Assembly (NCBI GenBank): GCA_002426195.1
Contig: DIOT01000005.1
Location: 62,001-126,000, forward strand
Length of the DNA stretch: 64,000 bases
Source: Bacteroidales bacterium UBA5507
GTDB taxonomy: Bacteria; Bacteroidota; Bacteroidia; Bacteroidales; Lentimicrobiaceae
Direction of reading: 5' to 3'
The notes below the pieces were generated by a model. The model was not told the origin of the DNA and ran no database searches. It saw nothing but the letters and a program-made list of their open reading frames with translations. The stretch's first letter is position 1, and each line of letters opens with the position of its first letter. Made by a program: the position numbers and the translations under genes. Shown here piece by piece: positions 53,779 through 60,844 of the stretch.

Positions 53779-53998
53779 TTTTCTCAGCATCCGGATTTAT
53801 ACGGGAGGGAATTGATACCGGATAGACACAAGGCTTACACCTTTTAGACGAAATCAGATTCTCTTTCCTTGAGTGGCACTCCTGCCTAATCTGATCGAAA
53901 CCTATAGTTGTCTTAATTATCAGGTTCCCTTGATTCGTAAAAATCTCAGAATTTTCTGCAATTCAATTGGGTATTATCACTAACACTCTTTTGATTTG
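53779..53998 (-). ncRNA. Candidate structured RNA or long leader upstream of rpsL
   Basis: About 220 bases with no gene-sized reading frame but with several complementary arms in the minus-strand RNA. AUCAGAUU (53888-53895) pairs with AAUCUGAU (53853-53860) and encloses two small hairpins, GGCA/UGCC and CUC/GAG, giving a three-way junction. AACCU/AGGUU (53926-53899) forms a hairpin before it, and AUCCGG/CCGGAU (53822-53789) one after it. CAAGG in a loop can pair with a downstream CCUUG, a possible pseudoknot. A promoter lies directly upstream (54005-54035) and the rpsL promoter directly downstream, so it may be an independent small RNA or the leader of an alternative str operon mRNA. Not assigned to a known family. 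Confidence 0.4.
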
Positions 53999-54004
53999 AG
54001 GGTG

Positions 54005-54035
54005 CAAAATTAACAATTAATTTCACACAAACAAC
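54005..54035 (-). promoter_or_regulatory. Second leftward promoter, upstream of the candidate RNA
   Basis: On the minus strand GTTG (54032-54035), 19 bases, TAATTTTG (54005-54012). The -7 box matches fully and the -33 box keeps the TTG core. Its transcript would start near 53998 and run through the folded region toward rpsL. Confidence 0.6.
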
Positions 54036-54112
54036 ATTTTGCCAAAAAATATTGCACAAACTTTTTGCCTCTCAGATGGTTCATTGCAAAATGCAACTTC
54101 AGATAACCAAAA

Positions 54113-55069
54113 ATGAAACTTTTGCCCCTTATCTTACTCTTATTTTTATCGGGTTGCCGGAATGCATGGACTGACCCTGATAAAGATGTCTGGATTAACC
54201 TTCAGGACACGGCTTCAACTACTTCAAAATCTGCACCCGATTCATCTAATATTATTAGGGTAGCAGTAGCTTCTATGACTACCCCTGCCGAGACAATGAA
54301 TCAGTATGATCAGCTTTTTAAATACCTCGAAACACGATTAAACAAGAAGATAGTCCTGGTTCAACGCAAGACTTATAAAGAGGTTAATAACCTTTTAAAA
54401 AATAACTACCTGCAATTTGCCTTTATTTGCTCCGGAGCTTATGTTACAGGGTATGCTGATTCAGCCTTTAACCTCTTTCTCATACCAAAACATTATAATG
54501 AAACTCACTATCATGCTTATTTAATAGCAAAAGCCGAAGCTCCATATAAAAGCTTCAATGATCTGAGAGGCAAACGGTTTGTATTCTCCGACTCAATCTC
54601 TAATACAGGAATGTTTTATCCCCTGAAACGATTGAGTGATCTTAAAGCTAATCCTGATGATTTCTTTTCAAACGTTTATATGTCTAATGCGCATGACAAT
54701 TCCATTGAGCTTGTAAGACGTGGTATAGTTGATGCTGCATCTGTCAACAGCCTTATTTATGAATATACGAAAAGCGTTTATCCTGAAAAGGTTTCAAACA
54801 TAAAAATCATTGAAAAAAGCGAACCATTCGGAATGCCGCCTATTGTTGTCTCTAAAAATATAAATCCAGCTTTACGCGATTCATTATACAATATCCTTAC
54901 AAATATGAACCATGATCCTGAAGGTAATCAAATTTTACGCGGACTCATGATTGACAAGTACATTCAGACTTCTGATGATGAATATAACAGCATTCGTAAA
55001 ATGTGCACTCAAATAGGCTATCCAACTTCAATTGCCAATGGTAACAATAAAAGCCTTTCCCATAAATAA
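54113..55069 (+). CDS. PhnD-like periplasmic binding lipoprotein
   Basis: A 318-residue solute-binding protein of the phosphate/phosphite/phosphonate type (PBP2, PhnD family). A lipoprotein signal ends in LSGC with C15 as the lipid site. The ligand domain starts at IIRVAVASMTTPAETMNQY; QFAFICSGAYV, SFNDLRGKRFVFSD and RGIVDAASVNSLIYEY are typical of the family. No permease or ATPase gene follows. Instead, a histidine kinase overlaps its end by 32 bases and a response regulator comes next. I therefore infer that it reports a ligand to the kinase rather than serving transport. Ligand unknown. Confidence 0.85.
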   Translation: MKLLPLILLLFLSGCRNAWTDPDKDVWINLQDTASTTSKSAPDSSNIIRVAVASMTTPAETMNQYDQLFKYLETRLNKKIVLVQRKTYKEVNNLLKNNYLQFAFICSGAYVTGYADSAFNLFLIPKHYNETHYHAYLIAKAEAPYKSFNDLRGKRFVFSDSISNTGMFYPLKRLSDLKANPDDFFSNVYMSNAHDNSIELVRRGIVDAASVNSLIYEYTKSVYPEKVSNIKIIEKSEPFGMPPIVVSKNINPALRDSLYNILTNMNHDPEGNQILRGLMIDKYIQTSDDEYNSIRKMCTQIGYPTSIANGNNKSLSHK

Positions 55070-56606
55070 AGTCAAACTTCCACTTTTCTGGAAGTTCGCT
55101 ATTGCAATTTCGCTGACAGTGCTTTTGTTTGGCACACTCAATCTGCTTTTTATCCGACATCAGGTTTATAGGACGTTCGAAGCTCAGATTGAAAGAAACG
55201 GATTAAGTATTGCCTCTATTACCGCAGAACAGATTACTGATCATCTTCTATATAATGAAATAGCTGCTTTAAATAATCACCTTCAAAAGACCAAATCGGT
55301 AGTCCATGATATTAAATACTTAATGGTGATATCACCCGACAACCAGGTGATTGCCCACACATTTAACTCTGATCCGCCTCAAAGCCTTATTAATGCCAAC
55401 CAGCTTAACGGAGGCCTCACTTCCGGCATAAAAATTATTCACAGCCTATCCCGAAACGACACTATTATAAGGGATTTCGCAACACCTATTCTCGAAAAAC
55501 GCTTAGGCACTCTAAGAATTGGCTTTAGTGAGCACACTATACAGCAGCGACTCGAAGAAGCTTCACGAATGTTTATATTCTTAGTTTTCGGTCTATTGAT
55601 ATTTGGACTAATTGCGGCATTTTTTCTCTCATATATTATTTCAGAACCGCTAAAAAAGATGAGTTATCAGGTATCAAAAATAAACCTTAGTTCTTTGGAA
55701 TCACGAGACTATGGAATAGATCTTGACACAAATAACAAATTACTTAAGCTCAAAAATCTGTTCAATATGACTGATGAAATTGATGTACTCGGGAACTCTT
55801 TCAATCAGATGCTATTCAGACTTAACTTAGCATACATTGAACTTGAAAGAACGAGAGAATCACTTTCGCATACTGAGAAATTGGCATCTGTGGGAACACT
55901 AGCAGCTGGGCTTGCACATGAAATCAATAATCCTTTGACAGGAATAAGCAACTGTATCAGAAGGATATCCGATAAACCCGAAAACATAGAGCAAAATAGG
56001 GAATACTTTAACATGATGAACGAAGCTATAAGCAAGATCAGCAAAGTAGTTAAAGGATTACTCGACTTCTCACGCAAGCATGAGATGAACTTCAGCCGGA
56101 TTAATATAATAAGACATATTGAAAACAGCTTGTCACTCATTAATTTCCAGGTACAGCAAGCAGGAATAATCCTTAAACGTGATTATGAACTTAATGAGAT
56201 TTACATTAATGGCAGCCCTAATCACCTTGAGCAGGTATTCATTAACTTATTACTCAACAGTGTTGATTCAATTCAGGAAAAGAAAGCCACAGATCCTTCC
56301 TTTAAAGGTAAAATAACTATTAAGCTTAAAACAGAAGGTCAATCTGTTAAAATTGAATTCATTGACAATGGAATTGGATTATCACCCGATAAAATCAAGC
56401 TAATCTTTGAGCCGTTCTTTACTGAAAAGAAAGCCCGGCCGGGAACAGGATTAGGTCTCACAGTAAGTTATGATATAATCAGGAATCATAATGGGCAAAT
56501 AACCGGAGCCAATGAAGACGATGGCGGTTTTAGAATTACTATTATACTGCCTCAACCTGACAAACAAGAAAACACAAACAATAATGATGCTACGGGAGCA
56601 TTTTAA
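55038..56606 (+). CDS. Membrane sensor histidine kinase
   Basis: A 522-residue kinase. A first membrane helix lies at about residues 13-36, an extracytoplasmic part of about 140 residues, then a second helix at about 180-205, a HAMP linker, a dimerisation domain with the phospho-acceptor His294 in GLAHEINNP, and an ATPase domain with N and G boxes (FIDNGIGLSP, FEPFFTEKK, GTGLGLTVSY). ATG 55038 is preferred over a TTG two codons earlier. It overlaps the PhnD-like gene by 32 bases and precedes the regulator by 14, so the three are one operon. The periplasmic part probably meets the binding lipoprotein. Confidence 0.9.
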   Translation: MVTIKAFPINKVKLPLFWKFAIAISLTVLLFGTLNLLFIRHQVYRTFEAQIERNGLSIASITAEQITDHLLYNEIAALNNHLQKTKSVVHDIKYLMVISPDNQVIAHTFNSDPPQSLINANQLNGGLTSGIKIIHSLSRNDTIIRDFATPILEKRLGTLRIGFSEHTIQQRLEEASRMFIFLVFGLLIFGLIAAFFLSYIISEPLKKMSYQVSKINLSSLESRDYGIDLDTNNKLLKLKNLFNMTDEIDVLGNSFNQMLFRLNLAYIELERTRESLSHTEKLASVGTLAAGLAHEINNPLTGISNCIRRISDKPENIEQNREYFNMMNEAISKISKVVKGLLDFSRKHEMNFSRINIIRHIENSLSLINFQVQQAGIILKRDYELNEIYINGSPNHLEQVFINLLLNSVDSIQEKKATDPSFKGKITIKLKTEGQSVKIEFIDNGIGLSPDKIKLIFEPFFTEKKARPGTGLGLTVSYDIIRNHNGQITGANEDDGGFRITIILPQPDKQENTNNNDATGAF

Positions 56607-56620
56607 TTATAAACCACAAA

Positions 56621-57973
56621 ATGTTAAAGATATTTGTTGTTGATGACGAACGAATCGTGAGAGTAACAATTGCCGACGATTTGAAAGATGCAGGTTTTAA
56701 TGTCAGAGAGTTTTCAACAGCTGCTTCCGCACTGCAGCATCTGGTAGAAAACGACTCAAATGTCGACATAATCATTACCGATCTTAAGATGCCAGGCATG
56801 GATGGCCTCGAATTTCTTGAGAAAGTGAAACAGATAAACCCTGAAATATATGTACTCCTTATGACTGCCCATGGTTCTATTCAAACGGCAGTAAAAGCAA
56901 TGCAACTGGGTGCTTATGATTATCTGGCAAAACCATTCAACATCGATGAGTTAATGCTCATTATCAATAGGATAAAAGAGCTTAAAGAGATAAAAGCTGA
57001 GAACAGGCAATTAAGGGTGCAAGTTGATAAGAAATTTGATTTCTCCTCGTTTGTTGGTATGAACACCGTTATAAACCAGGTATTTGACCATGTCAAGATA
57101 ATTGCAGCAAAAAGTACAACTGTTCTTATTGTTGGCGAAACAGGTACTGGTAAAGAACTTCTCACCAACATCATTCATTTCAACAGTAACCGAAAAAGAG
57201 CCCCTTTTATCAAAGTTAGTTGCGCTATCCTGTCACGCGAAATTTTTGAAAGTGAATTGTTTGGACATGAAAAGGGAGCCTTTACCGGAGCAGATAAACA
57301 AAAAATAGGAAGATTTGAGATGGCAAATGGAGGGACAATCTATCTGGATGATATAGACGACATACCTCTTGATTTGCAGGTAAAACTCCTACGTGTACTC
57401 GAAGAAGGCGAAATTGAGAGAGTTGGTGGGGCTGAAACAATAAAAATTGACGTCAGAGTGATTGCGTCAACCAAGAAAAATCTGAAAGATATGGTAGATG
57501 ATGGAAAATTCCGTGAAGACCTATACTACCGGTTAAATGTTTTCCCAATTCATCTCCCTCCCCTACGCGAAAGACCCGGTGATATTGTTCTTTTAGCCCG
57601 TCACTTCGTTAAGGAATTTTCCGAATCCGGTAAAACCATCATTGATGAAGAATCGCTGGAATACCTTAAGAGATATCCGTTTCCGGGAAATGTGCGTGAA
57701 ATCAAGAATCTAATGGAGCGATTGGTATTACTTGCGCGAGACGGAATGATTACAAAAAATCTGCTCCCTATAGAAGTACGTTTCCCTGGTCGCACACATA
57801 ACTGCTTTTTCTTTGGAAGTAAATCGCTCGATGAGATTGTACGTGAAGTAGAATCAAATGCCATACGTGATGCCTTGATACGTTCAGGCGGTAATAAAGC
57901 TAAAGCTGCTACCATTCTTCAGGTACCCGCATCCACCCTTAAGTCCAGAATTGAGAAATTAGGACTTGAATAG
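56621..57973 (+). CDS. Sigma-54-dependent response regulator (NtrC type)
   Basis: A 450-residue activator in three parts. The receiver has acidic D8/D9, phospho-site D54 and K104. The AAA+ domain carries Walker A G172-ETGTGKE-179 and the sigma-54 contact loop GAFTGA at 219-224. The Fis-type helix-turn-helix is at the end (GGNKAKAATILQVPASTLKSRI). Walker B reads IYLDDIDD, with Asp244 in place of the usual catalytic Glu. Being a GAFTGA protein, it should act at -24/-12 promoters. A candidate lies at 58139-58153 in front of the next gene. It is paired with the kinase upstream. Confidence 0.92.
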   Translation: MLKIFVVDDERIVRVTIADDLKDAGFNVREFSTAASALQHLVENDSNVDIIITDLKMPGMDGLEFLEKVKQINPEIYVLLMTAHGSIQTAVKAMQLGAYDYLAKPFNIDELMLIINRIKELKEIKAENRQLRVQVDKKFDFSSFVGMNTVINQVFDHVKIIAAKSTTVLIVGETGTGKELLTNIIHFNSNRKRAPFIKVSCAILSREIFESELFGHEKGAFTGADKQKIGRFEMANGGTIYLDDIDDIPLDLQVKLLRVLEEGEIERVGGAETIKIDVRVIASTKKNLKDMVDDGKFREDLYYRLNVFPIHLPPLRERPGDIVLLARHFVKEFSESGKTIIDEESLEYLKRYPFPGNVREIKNLMERLVLLARDGMITKNLLPIEVRFPGRTHNCFFFGSKSLDEIVREVESNAIRDALIRSGGNKAKAATILQVPASTLKSRIEKLGLE

Positions 57974-57993
57974 CAAAGAACTCTTCATCTGAC

Positions 57994-58011
57994 TTTTCAG
58001 ATAGCTGAAAA
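57994..58011 (+). other. Short hairpin overlapping the palindrome
   Basis: A 7-bp stem TTTTCAG/CTGAAAA with loop ATAG. Its right arm shares five bases with the 28-bp palindrome, so the two folds exclude each other, a pattern seen in attenuators. It may equally be a chance AT-rich fold. Confidence 0.35.
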
Positions 58012-58034
58012 TTCGTCGATATCGACGAATTTTC
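58007..58034 (+). terminator. 28-bp perfect palindrome after the regulator gene
   Basis: GAAAATTCGTCGAT followed at once by its exact reverse complement. As RNA it gives a 12-bp stem with an ATAT loop, followed by GTGTTTATTTTCT, so it can be an intrinsic terminator of the PhnD-kinase-regulator operon. As DNA it could also be a dimer-binding site. It lies 33 bases past the regulator stop. Confidence 0.6.
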
Positions 58035-58138
58035 GTGTTTATTTTCTATCAAAATAGCTAACAGTAATCATAAGAAAATCAATCAAACCCTTGATATACC
58101 GCCTTTTTGATATACACCTATTTAGATGTAACCATAAA

Positions 58139-58153
58139 TGGAATAATTTTTGA
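58139..58153 (+). promoter_or_regulatory. Possible sigma-54 (-24/-12) promoter
   Basis: TGG at 58139-58141, then ten bases, then GA at 58152-58153, against the sigma-54 rule GG-N10-GC with one miss (GA for GC). It lies 36 bases before the YceI-like start, a normal leader. Two direct repeats TTGATATAC (58091 and 58107, spaced 16) are upstream and could be activator sites. Confidence 0.35.
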
Positions 58154-58188
58154 CATTATCATTGAAATCACTAATAAAATACCACAAA

Positions 58189-58785
58189 ATGAAAAAATTA
58201 GCACTTATTTTATTACTGGCAGGAACACTAATTCCTTTCCTAAGTCAAGCCCAGCAATCTTATAAAATCAAATCGCATAACCTAATCATATCGGGAACAT
58301 CCAATTTGCATGATTGGACTGCCACAGCCGAAAAAGCCAGCGGTATGTTTAATATTAAGTTCAACGAGAAGAAGATGGCTTCAGTTAATGCTTTCGAATT
58401 AAAGGTTGATGCCAATTCTCTTAAGGGCTCAAAAGGAAGTATTATGAATTCTAAAATAATCGATGCACTTAAAGCTAAAAAGAACCCATACATCACTTTT
58501 AAGTCAACCGGTGGAAACTTAAATGAGAAGTCAGGTGTATATAAAATATCAGTCAATGGTATCCTTACAATTGCCGGCAAATCGCAAAATGTGATTGTTG
58601 AAGCACAAGGCAAAATGTTACCTAACGGAGATATAGAATTCTCCGGAGCCCGCAAACTCAAAATGACCGACTATAACATAGATCCCCCAACAGCAATGTT
58701 AGGAACTTTGACAACGGGCGACGAAGTCACTCTGAATTTCAAGCTTACATTGAAATCTGATGAATCTACTGCTCAGAATAATTAA
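58189..58785 (+). CDS. YceI-like periplasmic lipocalin-fold protein
   Basis: A 198-residue exported protein with a signal peptide at residues 1-22 (cut after SQA). The YceI domain follows: IISGTSNLHDWTATAEKASG, MNSKIIDALKAKKNPYITFKS and LNFKLTL. Family members bind polyisoprenoid or other lipophilic ligands in a beta-barrel. ATG 58189 (MKKLAL) is taken rather than a TTG 13 codons upstream. It is 37 bases before the porin gene and probably cotranscribed with it. Confidence 0.88.
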   Translation: MKKLALILLLAGTLIPFLSQAQQSYKIKSHNLIISGTSNLHDWTATAEKASGMFNIKFNEKKMASVNAFELKVDANSLKGSKGSIMNSKIIDALKAKKNPYITFKSTGGNLNEKSGVYKISVNGILTIAGKSQNVIVEAQGKMLPNGDIEFSGARKLKMTDYNIDPPTAMLGTLTTGDEVTLNFKLTLKSDESTAQNN

Positions 58786-58822
58786 ACCACAACTTAACCA
58801 ATAACAAATAAATTAAACTAGT

Positions 58823-60178
58823 ATGAACAATAAAATCAGACTTACTATTGCAGCATTAACATTGCTGGTAATCAACGGCTATTCACAAAATATTAACTTC
58901 AGGAAGCCGGCGGACCAACGAGGTGTTAGCAAATTTGAAACAAGCAAGGTTGATACTGTACCTTTTGATGGACTTAAAGTTAAAATTGGAGGTGCTTTTA
59001 CCCAACAATTCCAGGCATTGAGTCACAGTAATACAGCTACTCCTACAAATGACACAATAGGAGGACGCCCATATAATCTCAATAAACTTTATCCACTTGC
59101 ACCCGGCTTTAACCTTGCCACGGCTAATCTACGCATTGATGTTCAGTTAGAAGACGGGATAAGTCTTACACTTGAAAACTATATGTCATCACGCCATCAT
59201 TCCGAATTCTGGGTAAAGGGTGGTTATATTCAGATTGACAAACTGCCAATGTTTGGCAATCCTGAATGGTTCTCTCGCTATGTCACAGTTAAACTTGGAC
59301 ACTTTGGAGTAAACTATGGTGATCAGCAATTCCGCAGAAGCGACAATGGCAATACTATTTATAATCCTTTCGTAGGTAACTATATACTTGATGCTTTCGC
59401 AACAGAAATTGGGGCAGAAGTATACGTTTATCCTGTTGATGGACTCTTTGTAATGGCCGGAATGACAGGTGGACTTATTAATGGTGACGTCAAAGAGGCC
59501 TATTTACCTGATGGATCAGTATTAAAGAAGAATCCATCAATACTTTTAAAAGCAGGTTTTGACAAGCAAGTTAGCGACGACCTAAGGTTGAGATTATCAG
59601 CCAGTATGTATACTAATCCTGGAACTACACGTAACACACTTTATGCAGGTGACAGAACCGGATCTCGTTATTATATGGCTGGAGAACCTGAAGGAGCTCT
59701 CTCAAACGGAGCATTTGTTGCCTCTACAACTGCAGCTCAGTTCACTTCAGGTCGCTTAAATCCAAACCTTACTAAAAAAGTCACTTCTATTTCCATCAAT
59801 CCATTTGTAAAGTACAAAGGACTTGAACTATTTGGAACATACGAAATTGCCAAAGGTAGTGAAGCATCTACAGCAGTTACTCCTGATCCTGAAACACGTC
59901 AATTTACACAACTGGCAGGTGAAGTTGTATATCGTTTCCTCCCTCGTGAGCAAGTTTTCATCGGAGCAAGATACAACACTGTATCAGGTCAGCTTCAAGG
60001 ATATACTGATGACATCTCCATAAATCGTACCCAGGTATCGGTTGGTTGGTTTACTACACGTAATCTGCTGGTTAAACTTGAGTATGTATCACAAAAATAT
60101 AATGATTTCAGAGCATCCGACTATCGCAATGGTTTAGAGTTCAATGGTTTGATGCTTGAAGCAGCAATATCATTCTAA
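58823..60178 (+). CDS. Outer-membrane beta-barrel protein, porin-like
   Basis: A 451-residue exported protein with a signal peptide (about residues 1-21) and alternating beta-strand sequence throughout, ending in the aromatic AISF tail typical of outer-membrane barrels. No TonB box or plug is seen, so passive channel function is likely. Its substrate is unknown. It is framed by two YceI-like genes. A strong terminator hairpin follows eight bases after the stop. Confidence 0.75.
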   Translation: MNNKIRLTIAALTLLVINGYSQNINFRKPADQRGVSKFETSKVDTVPFDGLKVKIGGAFTQQFQALSHSNTATPTNDTIGGRPYNLNKLYPLAPGFNLATANLRIDVQLEDGISLTLENYMSSRHHSEFWVKGGYIQIDKLPMFGNPEWFSRYVTVKLGHFGVNYGDQQFRRSDNGNTIYNPFVGNYILDAFATEIGAEVYVYPVDGLFVMAGMTGGLINGDVKEAYLPDGSVLKKNPSILLKAGFDKQVSDDLRLRLSASMYTNPGTTRNTLYAGDRTGSRYYMAGEPEGALSNGAFVASTTAAQFTSGRLNPNLTKKVTSISINPFVKYKGLELFGTYEIAKGSEASTAVTPDPETRQFTQLAGEVVYRFLPREQVFIGARYNTVSGQLQGYTDDISINRTQVSVGWFTTRNLLVKLEYVSQKYNDFRASDYRNGLEFNGLMLEAAISF

Positions 60179-60186
60179 CTTATTAT

Positions 60187-60219
60187 GGGAGGTCCCTCAT
60201 TTTGTGGGGCCTCCCTTTT
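60187..60219 (+). terminator. Terminator between the porin gene and the second YceI-like gene
   Basis: A 10-bp GC-rich stem with one G-T wobble (arms 60187-60196 and 60206-60215), nine-base loop, then TTTT. It lies only 13 bases before the next start codon, so the downstream gene must depend on read-through or on very local signals. Confidence 0.8.
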
Positions 60220-60232
60220 AAAAATAAAAACT

Positions 60233-60844
60233 ATGTTAGTAAACGTATTAATTCTAACCCTGCTTAACATTATAGGCTTATTTAGTCCGGCTGTCAAAGT
60301 ATCGAGAGTGAATTATACCGTCACTGAAAAGAGCTCCCTAACGCTAACCGGATCAAGCAATGTCAACAAATTTTCCTGCACCACTTACGATAATCTTTCG
60401 AGCGGAATTATCTTTATTAAAGCAGAAGAGAATGGTGACTATGTTTCATTTAATAATGCTGTACTAACTATTAACATTAAATCGTTCGACTGCAAAAATC
60501 CGATGTTGAACAAAGACTTTTACAACACCCTGAATGCCAAAGAAACACCAACTATCGATATTGAATTGCTCAATGCCACACCACTAACTCATGGTAGGAT
60601 TTTAACCTCAAACAGTGGAAAATTTAACACAGATGTTGCAATAAGTCTGAATGGCACCAGTAAATCAGAAAAAATTATAGTAACCTGGCATAAAGAAGAC
60701 ACCAACCTTTATCGTTTCACAGGTGAGAAAAAACTCAATATGACAGATTTTGGAATTGAAGCACCAACCGCTGCACTTGGGCTTATTAAGGTAAATAACG
60801 ATATTCTTATTCAATTCGACCTTTATATTCAGGTCAGGTTGTAA
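60233..60844 (+). CDS. Second YceI-like protein
   Basis: A 203-residue exported protein with a hydrophobic N-terminus (about residues 1-18) and a YceI-type body: TLTGSSNVNKFSC, MLNKDFYNTLNAKETPTIDIEL, GEKKLNMTDFGIEAPTAALG. It is clearly related to the gene at 58189 but divergent. The ATG at 60233 is chosen because an earlier in-frame ATG falls inside the terminator stem. Its end overlaps the convergent kinase gene by eleven bases. Confidence 0.82.
   Translation: MLVNVLILTLLNIIGLFSPAVKVSRVNYTVTEKSSLTLTGSSNVNKFSCTTYDNLSSGIIFIKAEENGDYVSFNNAVLTINIKSFDCKNPMLNKDFYNTLNAKETPTIDIELLNATPLTHGRILTSNSGKFNTDVAISLNGTSKSEKIIVTWHKEDTNLYRFTGEKKLNMTDFGIEAPTAALGLIKVNNDILIQFDLYIQVRL

Noticed and set aside
54040..54071. 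A plus-strand TTTTG...TTTTTG pair as promoter of the PhnD-like gene
   Set aside because: The downstream box lacks the TA of TAnnTTTG and the spacing is off by a base; kept only as a vague possibility.
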